Shown here: one piece after another, positions 41,695 to 50,075 of the stretch
Layout of the letters: the number at the start of each line of letters is the position of its first letter
How positions within the stretch are numbered: position 1 is the stretch's first letter
NCBI RefSeq assembly: GCF_022095675.1
Contig: NZ_JAHYSG010000006.1
Coordinates: forward strand, 62,001-126,000
Length of the DNA: 64,000 nucleotides
Origin: Dactylosporangium sp. AC04546
GTDB taxonomy: Bacteria > Actinomycetota > Actinomycetes > Mycobacteriales > Micromonosporaceae
Reading direction: 5' to 3'
Notes under the pieces: model-generated
What the model was told of the DNA's origin: nothing
Seen by the model: only the letters and a program-made list of their open reading frames with translations
Databases searched by the model: none
Program-made: the position numbers and the translations under genes

Positions 41695-44600
41695 GTGACG
41701 GCACTCGGCTCAACGGCGATGAGCCTGACCGACAAATATGAGCGGGACGAGGGCGAGGTGTTCCTGTCCGGTCTTCAGGCGCTCGTGCGGCTTCCGATCG
41801 AGCAGCGGCGCCTCGATCTGCGGCGCGGACTTGACACGGCGACCATGGTGTCGGGCTACGAGGGGTCGCCGCTGGCGGGCTACGACGTCGAACTGGCCAG
41901 GAACGCCAAGCTGCTCGACGAGCACCGGGTCGTCGTCCGTCCGGCGGTGAACGAGGAACTCGCCGCGAACGTCGTCCAAGGATCGCAGCTCGCGTCCGCG
42001 TCGGCGGACCGGACGTGCGACGGGGTGGTCGGGATCTGGTACGGCAAGGCGCCCGGTCTCGACCGGGCCACTGACGCCCTCCGTCACGCCAACCTCGGGG
42101 GTGCGGACCCTCGCGGTGGTGCGCTCGTGCTCGTCGGCGACGATTCGATCGCCAAGTCGTCGACGGTGCCGAGCAGCTCGGAAATGGCGATGGCGGAGAT
42201 CGGCATGACAGTGCTCTCGCCCTCCGATCCGCACGACATCCTCACCCTGGGGCTGCACGGCATCGCCATGTCGCGGTTCAGCGGGCTGTGGACCGGCATG
42301 AAGCTGGCCACGAACGTGGTCGACGGCGGCGCGACGACGAGGATCGGCGCGACGTCGGTCGAGCCCGTCGAACCGAGTCGCGAGGTGGACGGGGTGCCGT
42401 ATCACCACGTGGTGTCGGCATCGTTCCTGCAGCCGGCCCTCGGCCGGCTCGAGCGGTCCGCCGTCGTCGAGCGCATGGAACTGGCGCGGCGCTACGCGCG
42501 GCTCAACGGACTCAACCGAATCGAGGGCGACGAACGCGCTCGCATCGGTGTCGTATCGGCTGGAGCCACCTACCGGGACGTGCGCCACGCCCTCGGTCGT
42601 CTCGGGCTCGGACCGGACCTCGCCGGATCCGGCGTCCGGCTGCTCAAACTCGGCATGGTGTTTCCGCTCGAGCCGACGATCCTGGACGAGTTCGCGGACG
42701 GACTGGACGAGATCGTGGTCGTCGAGGAGAAGAGGGCCTTCGTCGAGCTCGCCATCAAGGACCACTTCTACGGACGTTCGGACGCCCCGGTCGTCACCGG
42801 TCGGCGTGACGTCGACGGCGCGGTGCTGCTGAGGGCTGGTGGCGACCTACCCCCCGAGGTCATCGCCGGGGCGCTGCATCGGCGCCTGCGCGCCAACCGG
42901 GTCGACGTCGTCGAGCCGGAGCGGCCCGAGCGTCCGCGCACGCTGCTGCCGATCGCGACCCGGTCCCCGTACTTCTGCTCGGGGTGCCCGCACAATCGGT
43001 CGACCGAGGTGCCCGACGGCTCGTTGGTCGGCGCGGGGATCGGGTGCTCAGGACTGGCGAGCTTCATGAACCCCGACCGCGTGGGCAAGGTCTACGGCTT
43101 CACGCAGATGGGCGGCGAGGGGGTGCCGTGGATCGGCATGGCGCCGTTCGTGTCGACGCACCACCTGATCCAGAACCTCGGCGACGGGACGTTCCACCAC
43201 TCGGGCAGCCTCGCCGTGCGGGCGTCCGTCGCGGCAGGATCTCGCGTGACGTACAAGATTCTCTACAACAGTGCCGTCGCCATGACGGGCGGGCAGCAGC
43301 CCGTCGGCCGGCTCGGCGTGCCCGCGTTGATCACCGAGCTGCTCGCCGAGGGTGTGCGCGCCGTCGTCGTCACGACCGACGATCCGAAGCGGTACCGGCG
43401 GAACCGCCTCCCTCGGGGCGCGTCGGTGCGCCACCGCGACGACCTCGTCGCGGTGCAGCAGGAGCTGGCCGCCGTCGACGGCGTGACCGTCATCATCCAT
43501 GACCAGGAGTGCGCGACTGAGCTGCGCCGCAAGCGCAAGCGCGGTCTCGCGCCCGACCCCACCGCGCGGGCCTTCATCAACGAGCGGGTGTGCGAGGGGT
43601 GCGGCGACTGCGGCGCGAAGTCGAACTGCCTGTCGGTGCAGCCCATCGACACCGAGTTCGGCCGCAAGACGCGCATCCACCAGGCGTCGTGCAACAAGGA
43701 CTACTCGTGCCTTGACGGGGACTGCCCGTCGTTTGTGACGGTCGGCCCGGCCCGGCGAGGCCGTGCGACGCAACGTACGGCCGGTCCACTGATGGCCGAG
43801 GACCTCGCGGCGCCGCGGATGCGGGTACCGACCGACTCGTTCACGATGCGCATCACCGGCATCGGCGGAACGGGGATCGTGACGGCCGCGCAGGTGCTGG
43901 CCACCGCCGCGGCGGCGTCCGGGTTCGAGGTCCAGAGCCTCGATCAGATGGGCATGGCCCAGAAGGGCGGCGCGGTCGTGTCGGACCTGCGCTTCTCGCG
44001 CACGCCGCTCGCCGGCGCGAACAAGGTCGCCGCGGGGGAGTGCGACCTCTACCTCGGGTGCGACCTGCTGGTGGCGGCCGACGAGAAGAACCTGAGTGTC
44101 GCCGACCGCAGGCGGACCATCGCCGTGCTGTCGACGTCCAGGACGCCCACCGGCGCCATGGTCACCGACGTCTCGATGAGCTTCCCTGACGTCGACGACC
44201 TCGTCGCACGAACCCTCGCGCCGACCCGGCGACGTCACCACGTGACCCTGGACGCCCGCGAGGCATCGACCGCACTGCTCGGCGACGACCAGTTCGCGAA
44301 CATCATGTTGGTCGGGGTCGCGGTACAGGCCGGAGCGATCCCACTCGACCCGGCCGTCGTCGAGCAGGCGCTCACGCTCAACGGCGTGCGCGTGGAGGCC
44401 AACATCCAGGCGTTCCGTCGCGGTCGACAGGCTGTCGTGGACCCGCACGGCTTCGCCGCCGCGATGCCGGCCCGTCAACCTGCTTCGTCCGCGCGACCGT
44501 CTGCCTGCGCCGCGCTCGTGCGTGCCGAGGAGGGGTCGGCCCTGCGCGCTGTCGTGGACCGCTTGAGCGCGGAGCTGGTCGCCTACCAGGGGCCGCGACT

Positions 44601-45165
44601 CGCGGAACGCTTCGCGCGCAGCGTCGAGTCCGTTCGCGCGCGGTGTGCCGGAGCAGGCGTCGCGGACGATCTCGTTACCGCGTACGCACGGAACCTGTTC
44701 AAGCTGATGGCCTACAAGGACGAGTACGAGGTGGCGCGGCTGTCGCTGGACCCGGCGCTGCGCGAAGCCGTGAATGCGGAGTTCGGCGCCGATGCGCGGA
44801 TGTCGTTCCGCCTGCACCCGCCGGTGCTCCGCGCGCTCGGGCTGAAGCGCAAGCTCACGCTGGGCCCCTGGTTCGTCCCGGTGTTCGTCGTCCTGCGTGC
44901 CGGCCGCCGCCTGCGCGGGACGCCGTTCGACCCGTTCGGCATCGGCATGGTGCGTCGCGCGGAGCGAGCGCTGGTCGGCGAGTACCAGTCGGCCGTTGCT
45001 GATGCGCTGGCCGTCCTGTCGCCGTCGACGGTCGCGCAGGTCGCCGAGCTGGTGGAGCTCCCGGACCTCGTCCGCGGCTACGAGCACGTCAAGCTGCGCA
45101 ACGTCGAGGTGTTCCGCGAGCGCGTCGGTGCGCTGCTCGAGGGGCTGCGAACGTCCGGCCGCTGA
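41695..45165 (+). CDS. Indolepyruvate ferredoxin oxidoreductase-family protein (fused subunits)
   Basis: The product is 1156 residues; the GTG at 41695 has GAGGAG 6 nt upstream. An N-terminal pyrimidine-type domain has VSGYEGSPLAGYDVELARN. A thiamine-diphosphate domain has GDG at 496-498 followed by KILYNSAVAMTGG. Cysteines 633, 636, 639 and 645, and 666, 672 and 677 (CNKDYSCLDGDC) may hold Fe-S clusters. A gamma domain starts at about 720 (GIGGTGIVTAAQVLATAAAA), followed by a C-terminal helical domain typical of these long forms. It should convert aryl or branched 2-oxoacids to acyl-CoA, with electrons to ferredoxin. No ferredoxin gene is nearby. Confidence 0.92.
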   Translation: MTALGSTAMSLTDKYERDEGEVFLSGLQALVRLPIEQRRLDLRRGLDTATMVSGYEGSPLAGYDVELARNAKLLDEHRVVVRPAVNEELAANVVQGSQLASASADRTCDGVVGIWYGKAPGLDRATDALRHANLGGADPRGGALVLVGDDSIAKSSTVPSSSEMAMAEIGMTVLSPSDPHDILTLGLHGIAMSRFSGLWTGMKLATNVVDGGATTRIGATSVEPVEPSREVDGVPYHHVVSASFLQPALGRLERSAVVERMELARRYARLNGLNRIEGDERARIGVVSAGATYRDVRHALGRLGLGPDLAGSGVRLLKLGMVFPLEPTILDEFADGLDEIVVVEEKRAFVELAIKDHFYGRSDAPVVTGRRDVDGAVLLRAGGDLPPEVIAGALHRRLRANRVDVVEPERPERPRTLLPIATRSPYFCSGCPHNRSTEVPDGSLVGAGIGCSGLASFMNPDRVGKVYGFTQMGGEGVPWIGMAPFVSTHHLIQNLGDGTFHHSGSLAVRASVAAGSRVTYKILYNSAVAMTGGQQPVGRLGVPALITELLAEGVRAVVVTTDDPKRYRRNRLPRGASVRHRDDLVAVQQELAAVDGVTVIIHDQECATELRRKRKRGLAPDPTARAFINERVCEGCGDCGAKSNCLSVQPIDTEFGRKTRIHQASCNKDYSCLDGDCPSFVTVGPARRGRATQRTAGPLMAEDLAAPRMRVPTDSFTMRITGIGGTGIVTAAQVLATAAAASGFEVQSLDQMGMAQKGGAVVSDLRFSRTPLAGANKVAAGECDLYLGCDLLVAADEKNLSVADRRRTIAVLSTSRTPTGAMVTDVSMSFPDVDDLVARTLAPTRRRHHVTLDAREASTALLGDDQFANIMLVGVAVQAGAIPLDPAVVEQALTLNGVRVEANIQAFRRGRQAVVDPHGFAAAMPARQPASSARPSACAALVRAEEGSALRAVVDRLSAELVAYQGPRLAERFARSVESVRARCAGAGVADDLVTAYARNLFKLMAYKDEYEVARLSLDPALREAVNAEFGADARMSFRLHPPVLRALGLKRKLTLGPWFVPVFVVLRAGRRLRGTPFDPFGIGMVRRAERALVGEYQSAVADALAVLSPSTVAQVAELVELPDLVRGYEHVKLRNVEVFRERVGALLEGLRTSGR

Positions 45166-45214
45166 GCAGCCAGTGCGTGTGTTCGCGGCGCGTGCCGGGA
45201 GCGCCGCATCACTT

Positions 45215-46045
45215 CTACCGCTCCGGATCAGCCCGGGCTCCGATCATCCGCAGCGCCAGTTCGGCGTACTCGCGGGCGATCTCGGCCGGGCTCGTCGGGC
45301 CGGCAGGGTCGAACCACTGTGGCAGCGAGGTGCACATCGTGGCGATGGCCCGCCCGGTCTCCAGCGGCATGGCGACGTGCGCGTCGCCGCGCTCGACGGC
45401 GTGGGCGATCTCCAGGTCGATCCGATGCTGCACCTCGTTTCGCCGTGCTGCGACGCGGCTGCGGTCGGGCTCGGCAATGCTGCGCATCTCGCTGGCTCCG
45501 ATGAAGGCCAGCTCGGGCCGTGAGGTGTGGAAGAGCGCGAGCGCCTCGACGAGGCGCGCCAGACGTGCCAGGGGGCTGTCGGCGTCACTGGCGGCCTCCC
45601 GGATGCGCCAGTCGATCTCGTCCATCGTGAGATCCAGGATGCGCACCAGGATCGCCTGCTTGCTCTCGTAGTAGTGGTAGATGCCGGGGATGCTCATCTC
45701 GGCCCGGGCCGCGATCGTGCGCATGGTCGCTCCGTGATAGCCGGTGCGTACGAACTCTTCGATCGCCGCGGAGAGCACCGGGTCGGCATCGAACGGCCCG
45801 AAGACCCTCCAAGCCTTGGTTCCGGCCGGAGGATGGGACGAAGGAGCGGTGTGCAGCAGGGACCCGGCGGACACGTCCAGCGCGGTGGCGAGCTTGAGCA
45901 GCCGCTCCACCGACACTCCGGTCCGGTCGTTCTCGATCGCGCTGATCGTCGCCGCGCTGACGCCGAGCCGGTCCGCCAGCGCGCGCACCGAGAGTCCGCG
46001 GCGGTGCCGTGCCGCCCGCATCCGGGATCCTAGAGTGCTCGCCAC
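45215..46045 (-). CDS. Fused XRE-TetR transcriptional regulator
   Basis: The product is 276 residues from a GTG at 46045. An XRE helix-turn-helix fills about 5-60 (LSVRALADRLGVSAATISAIE at 18-38). After a linker, a second DNA-binding unit of TetR type lies at about 90-135 (TMRTIAARAEMSIPGIYHYY), followed by a TetR ligand domain (EMRSIAEPDRSRVAARRNEVQHRIDLEI). Two DNA-reading modules in one chain could read a compound site. It is divergent from the phosphotransferase operon, and a 19-bp inverted repeat lies just upstream of its start. Confidence 0.9.
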   Translation of the reverse strand: MASTLGSRMRAARHRRGLSVRALADRLGVSAATISAIENDRTGVSVERLLKLATALDVSAGSLLHTAPSSHPPAGTKAWRVFGPFDADPVLSAAIEEFVRTGYHGATMRTIAARAEMSIPGIYHYYESKQAILVRILDLTMDEIDWRIREAASDADSPLARLARLVEALALFHTSRPELAFIGASEMRSIAEPDRSRVAARRNEVQHRIDLEIAHAVERGDAHVAMPLETGRAIATMCTSLPQWFDPAGPTSPAEIAREYAELALRMIGARADPER

Positions 46046-46047
46046 GT

Positions 46048-46066
46048 TGTTCAGAATAGCTGAACA
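46048..46066. promoter_or_regulatory. Inverted-repeat operator beside the XRE-TetR gene
   Basis: TGTTCAG-AATAG-CTGAACA has perfect 7-bp arms. It starts 2 bp upstream of the regulator GTG and lies 74 bp upstream of the divergent phosphotransferase start, so it fits an autoregulatory operator. Confidence 0.7.
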
Positions 46067-46139
46067 CCAAGCGACCGAGTGTTCCCAGTTTCACAGGCAG
46101 CCAATAGCAAGTACCGAGCGAGCGTTCTATAGTCACCCT

Positions 46140-47177
46140 GTGGACGGCACCGATCTGATCCGCCCCGGCCAACTGGGGCAGCTCCTCGCGGGGGCGACCG
46201 GCGACGACCGGTGGGCTCACCTCGAGCCGCTGCTCATCACGGGCGGCAAGTCCAACCTCACCTTCGAGCTCACCAGCGGGGCCGGCTCGCTGATCCTGCG
46301 CCGGCCTCCGACCGGTCCACTGCTCCCGCGTGCCCACGACATGGGGCGCGAGGCACGGGTGCAGCGGGCCCTGGCCGCCACCGGCGTGCCGGTGGCGGCG
46401 ATCGTCCTCGAGCAGCGTGAGCCCGACCTGCTCGACGTCCCCTTCTACGTGATGGAAAAGGTGCCCGGTGTCGTGATGACCGACTCCGCTCTGGACGGGC
46501 ACGTCCCCACCGCGGCGGAGCGGGTCGCCGTCGTTGACGCCCTCGTCGACACTCTCGCCGTGCTCCACGAGGTCGAGCCCGAGGCGATCGGGCTCGGTGA
46601 CTTTGGGCGGCCTCAGCGTTTCGTGGCCCGGCAGGTCCGCACCTGGACCAGGCAGTGGGAGAGCGCCAAGACCCACGACGTCACGGTCGTCGATGAGCTC
46701 GCCAGGCGTCTGGCCGAGCACGAGTGGCTCGAACCGGCGCGCGCCTCGATCGTCCACGGCGACTATCGGCTCGACAACTGCATCTTCGACGCGGCGGACC
46801 CTTCGCGGGTCAACGCCGTTCTGGACTGGGAACTCTCCACGCTCGGCGACCCGCTCGCCGACCTGGGCATGCTGCTGTGTTACTGGGTGGAGACCGGCGA
46901 GCCCAGGCTCACCCTGACGCCGAACCTGACCGCGGAGCCAGGCTTCCCCGGTCGGGCGTATGTCGCCGAGCGCTACGGCAACGTCTCCGGCCGAGACCTG
47001 GCCCAGCTGCACTGGTACGTCGCCTTCGCGCACTTCAAGTTCGCCGGAATCGCCCAGGGGATCGCCGCGCGCGTCGCCGGCGGCCAGATGGCCGGACAGG
47101 ACTTCGGTGATCTCGACGCCGAGATCGAACGCATCGCGAGCCGCGGGCTCGCCATCCTCGACGAAGGGAAGCCGTGA
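46140..47177 (+). CDS. Aminoglycoside phosphotransferase-fold kinase, LvaA/ACAD10-11 kinase-like
   Basis: The product is 345 residues from the GTG at 46140. There is no ribosome site, and TATAGT lies about 20 bp upstream, so a nearly leaderless mRNA is possible. The APH kinase fold has a nucleotide loop ITGGKSNLTFEL, a DMGREARVQRALAATGVPV helix with the Glu, the catalytic loop HGDYRLDNCIFD at about 206 and the metal-binding DWELSTLGDPLADLG at about 228. Its fusion to the next gene (acyl-CoA dehydrogenase) exists in animal ACAD10/11. In those and in Pseudomonas LvaA/LvaC, the kinase phosphorylates 4-hydroxyacyl-CoA. The same role is inferred. Confidence 0.88.
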   Translation: MDGTDLIRPGQLGQLLAGATGDDRWAHLEPLLITGGKSNLTFELTSGAGSLILRRPPTGPLLPRAHDMGREARVQRALAATGVPVAAIVLEQREPDLLDVPFYVMEKVPGVVMTDSALDGHVPTAAERVAVVDALVDTLAVLHEVEPEAIGLGDFGRPQRFVARQVRTWTRQWESAKTHDVTVVDELARRLAEHEWLEPARASIVHGDYRLDNCIFDAADPSRVNAVLDWELSTLGDPLADLGMLLCYWVETGEPRLTLTPNLTAEPGFPGRAYVAERYGNVSGRDLAQLHWYVAFAHFKFAGIAQGIAARVAGGQMAGQDFGDLDAEIERIASRGLAILDEGKP

Positions 47178-48382
47178 TGGACTTCGAGCTGTCGGCCAAG
47201 GCCCACGACATGTGCAATCGCATGTGGGACTTCATGAACGAAGAAATCTTCCCGGCCGAGCAGGTGTGGCATGACCACCTGCGCGAGCACGGCGAGCACT
47301 CCTACCCGCCGATCATGGAGCAGCTGAAGGCCTCGGCCCGCAAGCGTGGTTTGTGGAACCTCTTCCTGCCCAAGCTCAGCGGCATGACGAACCTGGAGTA
47401 CGCCTCGGTGGCCGAAATCACCGGTTGGTCGCCGGTGATCGCGCCGGAGGCAATCAACTGCCAGGCGCCCGACACCGGCAACATCGAGACGCTCGAACTC
47501 TTCGCCACCGAGGAGCAGCGCAGGCAATGGCTCGATCCGCTGCTGGCGGGCGAGGTTCGCTCGGCGTTCGCGATGACCGAGCCGCAGGTCGCCTCCTCCG
47601 ACGCCACCAACATCGAACTCTCCATCGTGCGCGACGGCGACGAGTACGTCATCAACGGCCGCAAGTGGTGGATCAGCGGCGTGGCGGACGAGCGTTGCAA
47701 GATCTTTATTGTCATGGGCAAGACCGATCCGCAGGCGCCTGCGCACCGTCAGCAGTCGATGGTGCTCGTCCCCCGTGACACCCCCGGCCTGGAGATCGTG
47801 CGTCAACTGCCGATCTTCGGCTACCAGGACCAGCACGGCCACTCCGAGCTCGCCTTCACCGACGTGCGCGTCCCCGTCGCCAATCGGCTGGCCGAGGAGG
47901 GCGACGGTTTTCTGATTTCGCAGGCGCGGCTCGGCCCCGGTCGCGTCCACCATGCGATGCGCGCGATCGGCATGGCCGAGCGTGCCCTGGCGCTGATGGT
48001 CCAGCGCGCCAAGAACCGGGTCGCGTTCGGCACCAGCCTGGCCGACCAGGGCGTGGTGCAGGAACTGGTCGCGAAGTCACGCATCGAGATCGACCAGGTC
48101 CGCCTGTACGTCCAGCGCACCGCGTGGCTCATCGACAAGCACGGCGCCAGCGGCGCCCGCTCGGAGATCGCCGGCATCAAGGTTGCGGCTCCCGCGGTTG
48201 CGACGGCCGTCATCGATCGCGCGATCGAAGTCTTCGGCGCTGCCGGTGTGAGCGACGATTTCCCGCTCGCCTACTTCTACGCCTGGGCGCGGGTCCTGCG
48301 CATCGTCGACGGCCCCGACGCCGTGCACCGGCGCACCGTCGCGCGCGCCGAATTCAAGCGTGAGTCCCCGGCGACGCCCTGA
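47177..48382 (+). CDS. Acyl-CoA dehydrogenase of the ACAD10/11 (LvaC-like) group
   Basis: The product is 401 residues from the ATG at 47177 in TGATG. It has the group-specific motifs LFLPKLSGMTNLEYA, NCQAPDTGNIETLELFATEEQ, MTEPQVASSDATNIE, FGYQDQHGHSELAFTDV and the C-terminal VFGAAGVSDDFPLAYFYAWAR with RIVDGPDAVHRRTVAR. In this group the usual C-terminal Glu motif is replaced by DGPDxVH. It probably eliminates phosphate from a 4-phosphoacyl-CoA to give an enoyl-CoA, working with the coupled kinase. Confidence 0.9.
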   Translation: MDFELSAKAHDMCNRMWDFMNEEIFPAEQVWHDHLREHGEHSYPPIMEQLKASARKRGLWNLFLPKLSGMTNLEYASVAEITGWSPVIAPEAINCQAPDTGNIETLELFATEEQRRQWLDPLLAGEVRSAFAMTEPQVASSDATNIELSIVRDGDEYVINGRKWWISGVADERCKIFIVMGKTDPQAPAHRQQSMVLVPRDTPGLEIVRQLPIFGYQDQHGHSELAFTDVRVPVANRLAEEGDGFLISQARLGPGRVHHAMRAIGMAERALALMVQRAKNRVAFGTSLADQGVVQELVAKSRIEIDQVRLYVQRTAWLIDKHGASGARSEIAGIKVAAPAVATAVIDRAIEVFGAAGVSDDFPLAYFYAWARVLRIVDGPDAVHRRTVARAEFKRESPATP

Positions 48383-48446
48383 GGTGTCCCTGGCAGTCAT
48401 CTGTCCGATACGGCGCGGGCATGGCCATAGTTCTGGAGAGGTAGTC

Positions 48447-49199
48447 ATGAGCGGAACTCATGCGGGCACGGCAGCGATCGTCACCGGTGCCAGTCGCGGC
48501 ATTGGTTTGGCGATTGCCGAGCGACTCGTCGCGGAGGGCGCCAAGGTCGTCATCACCGCCCGCAAGCCCGACGCGCTTGATGCGGCCGTGGCGAAGCTGG
48601 GCCCGGACAACGCCACTTCCGTCGCTGGCGGCGCCGACGACCAGGCGCACCAGGAGGAGGTCGTCGCCACGGCGCTCGAGCGGTACGGCCGCATCGACTA
48701 CCTGGTCAACAACACCGGCATCAACCCGGCGTACGGATCCCTTCTCGACCTCGATCCCGTCGTCAGCGCCAAGATCTTCGGTGTCAACGTGATCGCAGCC
48801 CTGGAATGGGTGAAGAAGGTCCACGCAGCCTGGATGAAGGCCAACGGCGGTGCGGTCGTGAACGTCGCATCCGTGGCCGGGCTGCGCGCCGCTCCCAACA
48901 TCGCGATGTACGGGTCATCCAAAGCTGCCCTGATCCACCTCACCGAGGAGCTCGCCTACGAGCTCGGCCCGACCATCCGTGTCAACGCCGTCGCTCCGGC
49001 TGTCGTCAAGACCCGCTTCGCCTCGGCGCTCTTCGAGGGCCAGGAGGAGCAGGTTGTGCAGAACTACCCGCTCAAGCGCCTCGGCGCCCCCGGGGACATC
49101 GCCGGAGCCGTCAGCTTCCTGCTCTCCGACAACGCGGCATGGATCACGGGCCACACCCTCACCGTCGACGGTGGCCTCACCCTCGGCGGCGGCGTCTGA
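48447..49199 (+). CDS. SDR-family oxidoreductase (3-oxoacyl reductase-like)
   Basis: The product is 250 residues. The ATG at 48447 has GGAGAGG 6 nt upstream; the frame is open 29 codons further up over the previous gene's end. TGASRGIGLAIAERL is at about 14, VNNTGINP near 90, and NVASVAGLRAAPNIAMYGSSKAALIHLTEEL carries Ser, Tyr and Lys; the end is LTVDGGLTLGGGV. It probably oxidises or reduces the 3-hydroxy/3-oxo intermediate that follows the kinase-dehydrogenase step. It is convergent with the SDR at 49215 (15-bp gap). Confidence 0.9.
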   Translation: MSGTHAGTAAIVTGASRGIGLAIAERLVAEGAKVVITARKPDALDAAVAKLGPDNATSVAGGADDQAHQEEVVATALERYGRIDYLVNNTGINPAYGSLLDLDPVVSAKIFGVNVIAALEWVKKVHAAWMKANGGAVVNVASVAGLRAAPNIAMYGSSKAALIHLTEELAYELGPTIRVNAVAPAVVKTRFASALFEGQEEQVVQNYPLKRLGAPGDIAGAVSFLLSDNAAWITGHTLTVDGGLTLGGGV

Positions 49200-49214
49200 C
49201 GTTTCCCGAGCTGG

Positions 49215-50075
49215 TCATCCAGCCACGATCCCGCTGCCCCAGCGATCGGGATTGGGATGTTGCATCGTTTCCGGGGTGAGGGCCGCGCCAAATGCCTCGA
49301 TCGTCCAGCCGCCCGTCTGCGTCCAGGTGGACGTGGCGGCGGGGTGCGACCAGACCGACAGCTCTGTGCCGTCGAAGGACAGTACCTGGCCGTGGAGATG
49401 CCGACCCGCATCGGACGCGAGATAGGTGACCAGCGGTGCGACTGTTTCCGGTGGCGGGAACGGCAGCCGGTGCGCCACGGTTCCGGTGTCGAAGACGGCG
49501 GTCATGTTGGTACGGGCAACGGGCGCGAGCGTGTTGACCCGTATGCCGTGCCGAGCCAGCTCGAGGTCCATCACGCGGGACAGCCCGATGATCCCTGCCT
49601 TCGCGGCCGCGTAGTTGGCCTGTCCGAAGGTCCCGAACAGCCCGGCCCCAGAGGTGACATTGACAATGCTGCCGCCGGACTTCCGCATGGCGCGGGCCGC
49701 GGCCGCGCCGCACGCCCACGTGCCGCGCAGGTGGACGGCGACGACCTCGTCGAACTCCTCGACGCTCATGCGGGTGAGGGAACGGTCCCGGGTCACCCCG
49801 GCGTTGTTGACGAGCAGCCCGATCCCGCCGAACTCCTCCACGCATGTCTCGATGAGCTGTGCGCAGAAGGCGGCGTCGGTGACCGACCCGACGCAGGGGA
49901 TCGCGGTGCCGCCCTCGCTGGTGATGGCATCGACCACGGCTTGAGTCGCGTCCGGATCGGTGCCGTTCACGACGACGTGTGCACCGGCTTGAGCCACGGC
50001 CTGGGCGAAGGCGCGGCCGAGTCCACGGGACGAGCCGGTGACGACCGCGGGCAGGCCCGCCAGGTCATCAACCAT
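49215..50075 (-). CDS. SDR-family dehydrogenase with C-terminal extension
   Basis: The product is 286 residues, ATG 50075, overlapping the upstream crotonase stop by 8 bp. The core has VTGSSRGLGRAFAQAVAQAG, VNNAGVTRD, and NVTSGAGLFGTFGQANYAAAKAG with Ser, Tyr and Lys. After the normal end (LHGQVLSFDGTEL) about 45 residues follow, with SVWSHPAATSTW and GWTIEAFGAAL. The SDR at 19882 has the same kind of tail (VVAHPGVKEPVV, SWTFDVLAEVI), so the two form a subfamily within this window. It is the last gene of the eight-gene minus operon. Confidence 0.9.
   Translation of the reverse strand: MVDDLAGLPAVVTGSSRGLGRAFAQAVAQAGAHVVVNGTDPDATQAVVDAITSEGGTAIPCVGSVTDAAFCAQLIETCVEEFGGIGLLVNNAGVTRDRSLTRMSVEEFDEVVAVHLRGTWACGAAAARAMRKSGGSIVNVTSGAGLFGTFGQANYAAAKAGIIGLSRVMDLELARHGIRVNTLAPVARTNMTAVFDTGTVAHRLPFPPPETVAPLVTYLASDAGRHLHGQVLSFDGTELSVWSHPAATSTWTQTGGWTIEAFGAALTPETMQHPNPDRWGSGIVAG

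Noticed and set aside
43048..45087. Minus-strand frame of 679 codons
   Set aside because: Antisense of the 2-oxoacid oxidoreductase gene; composition only.
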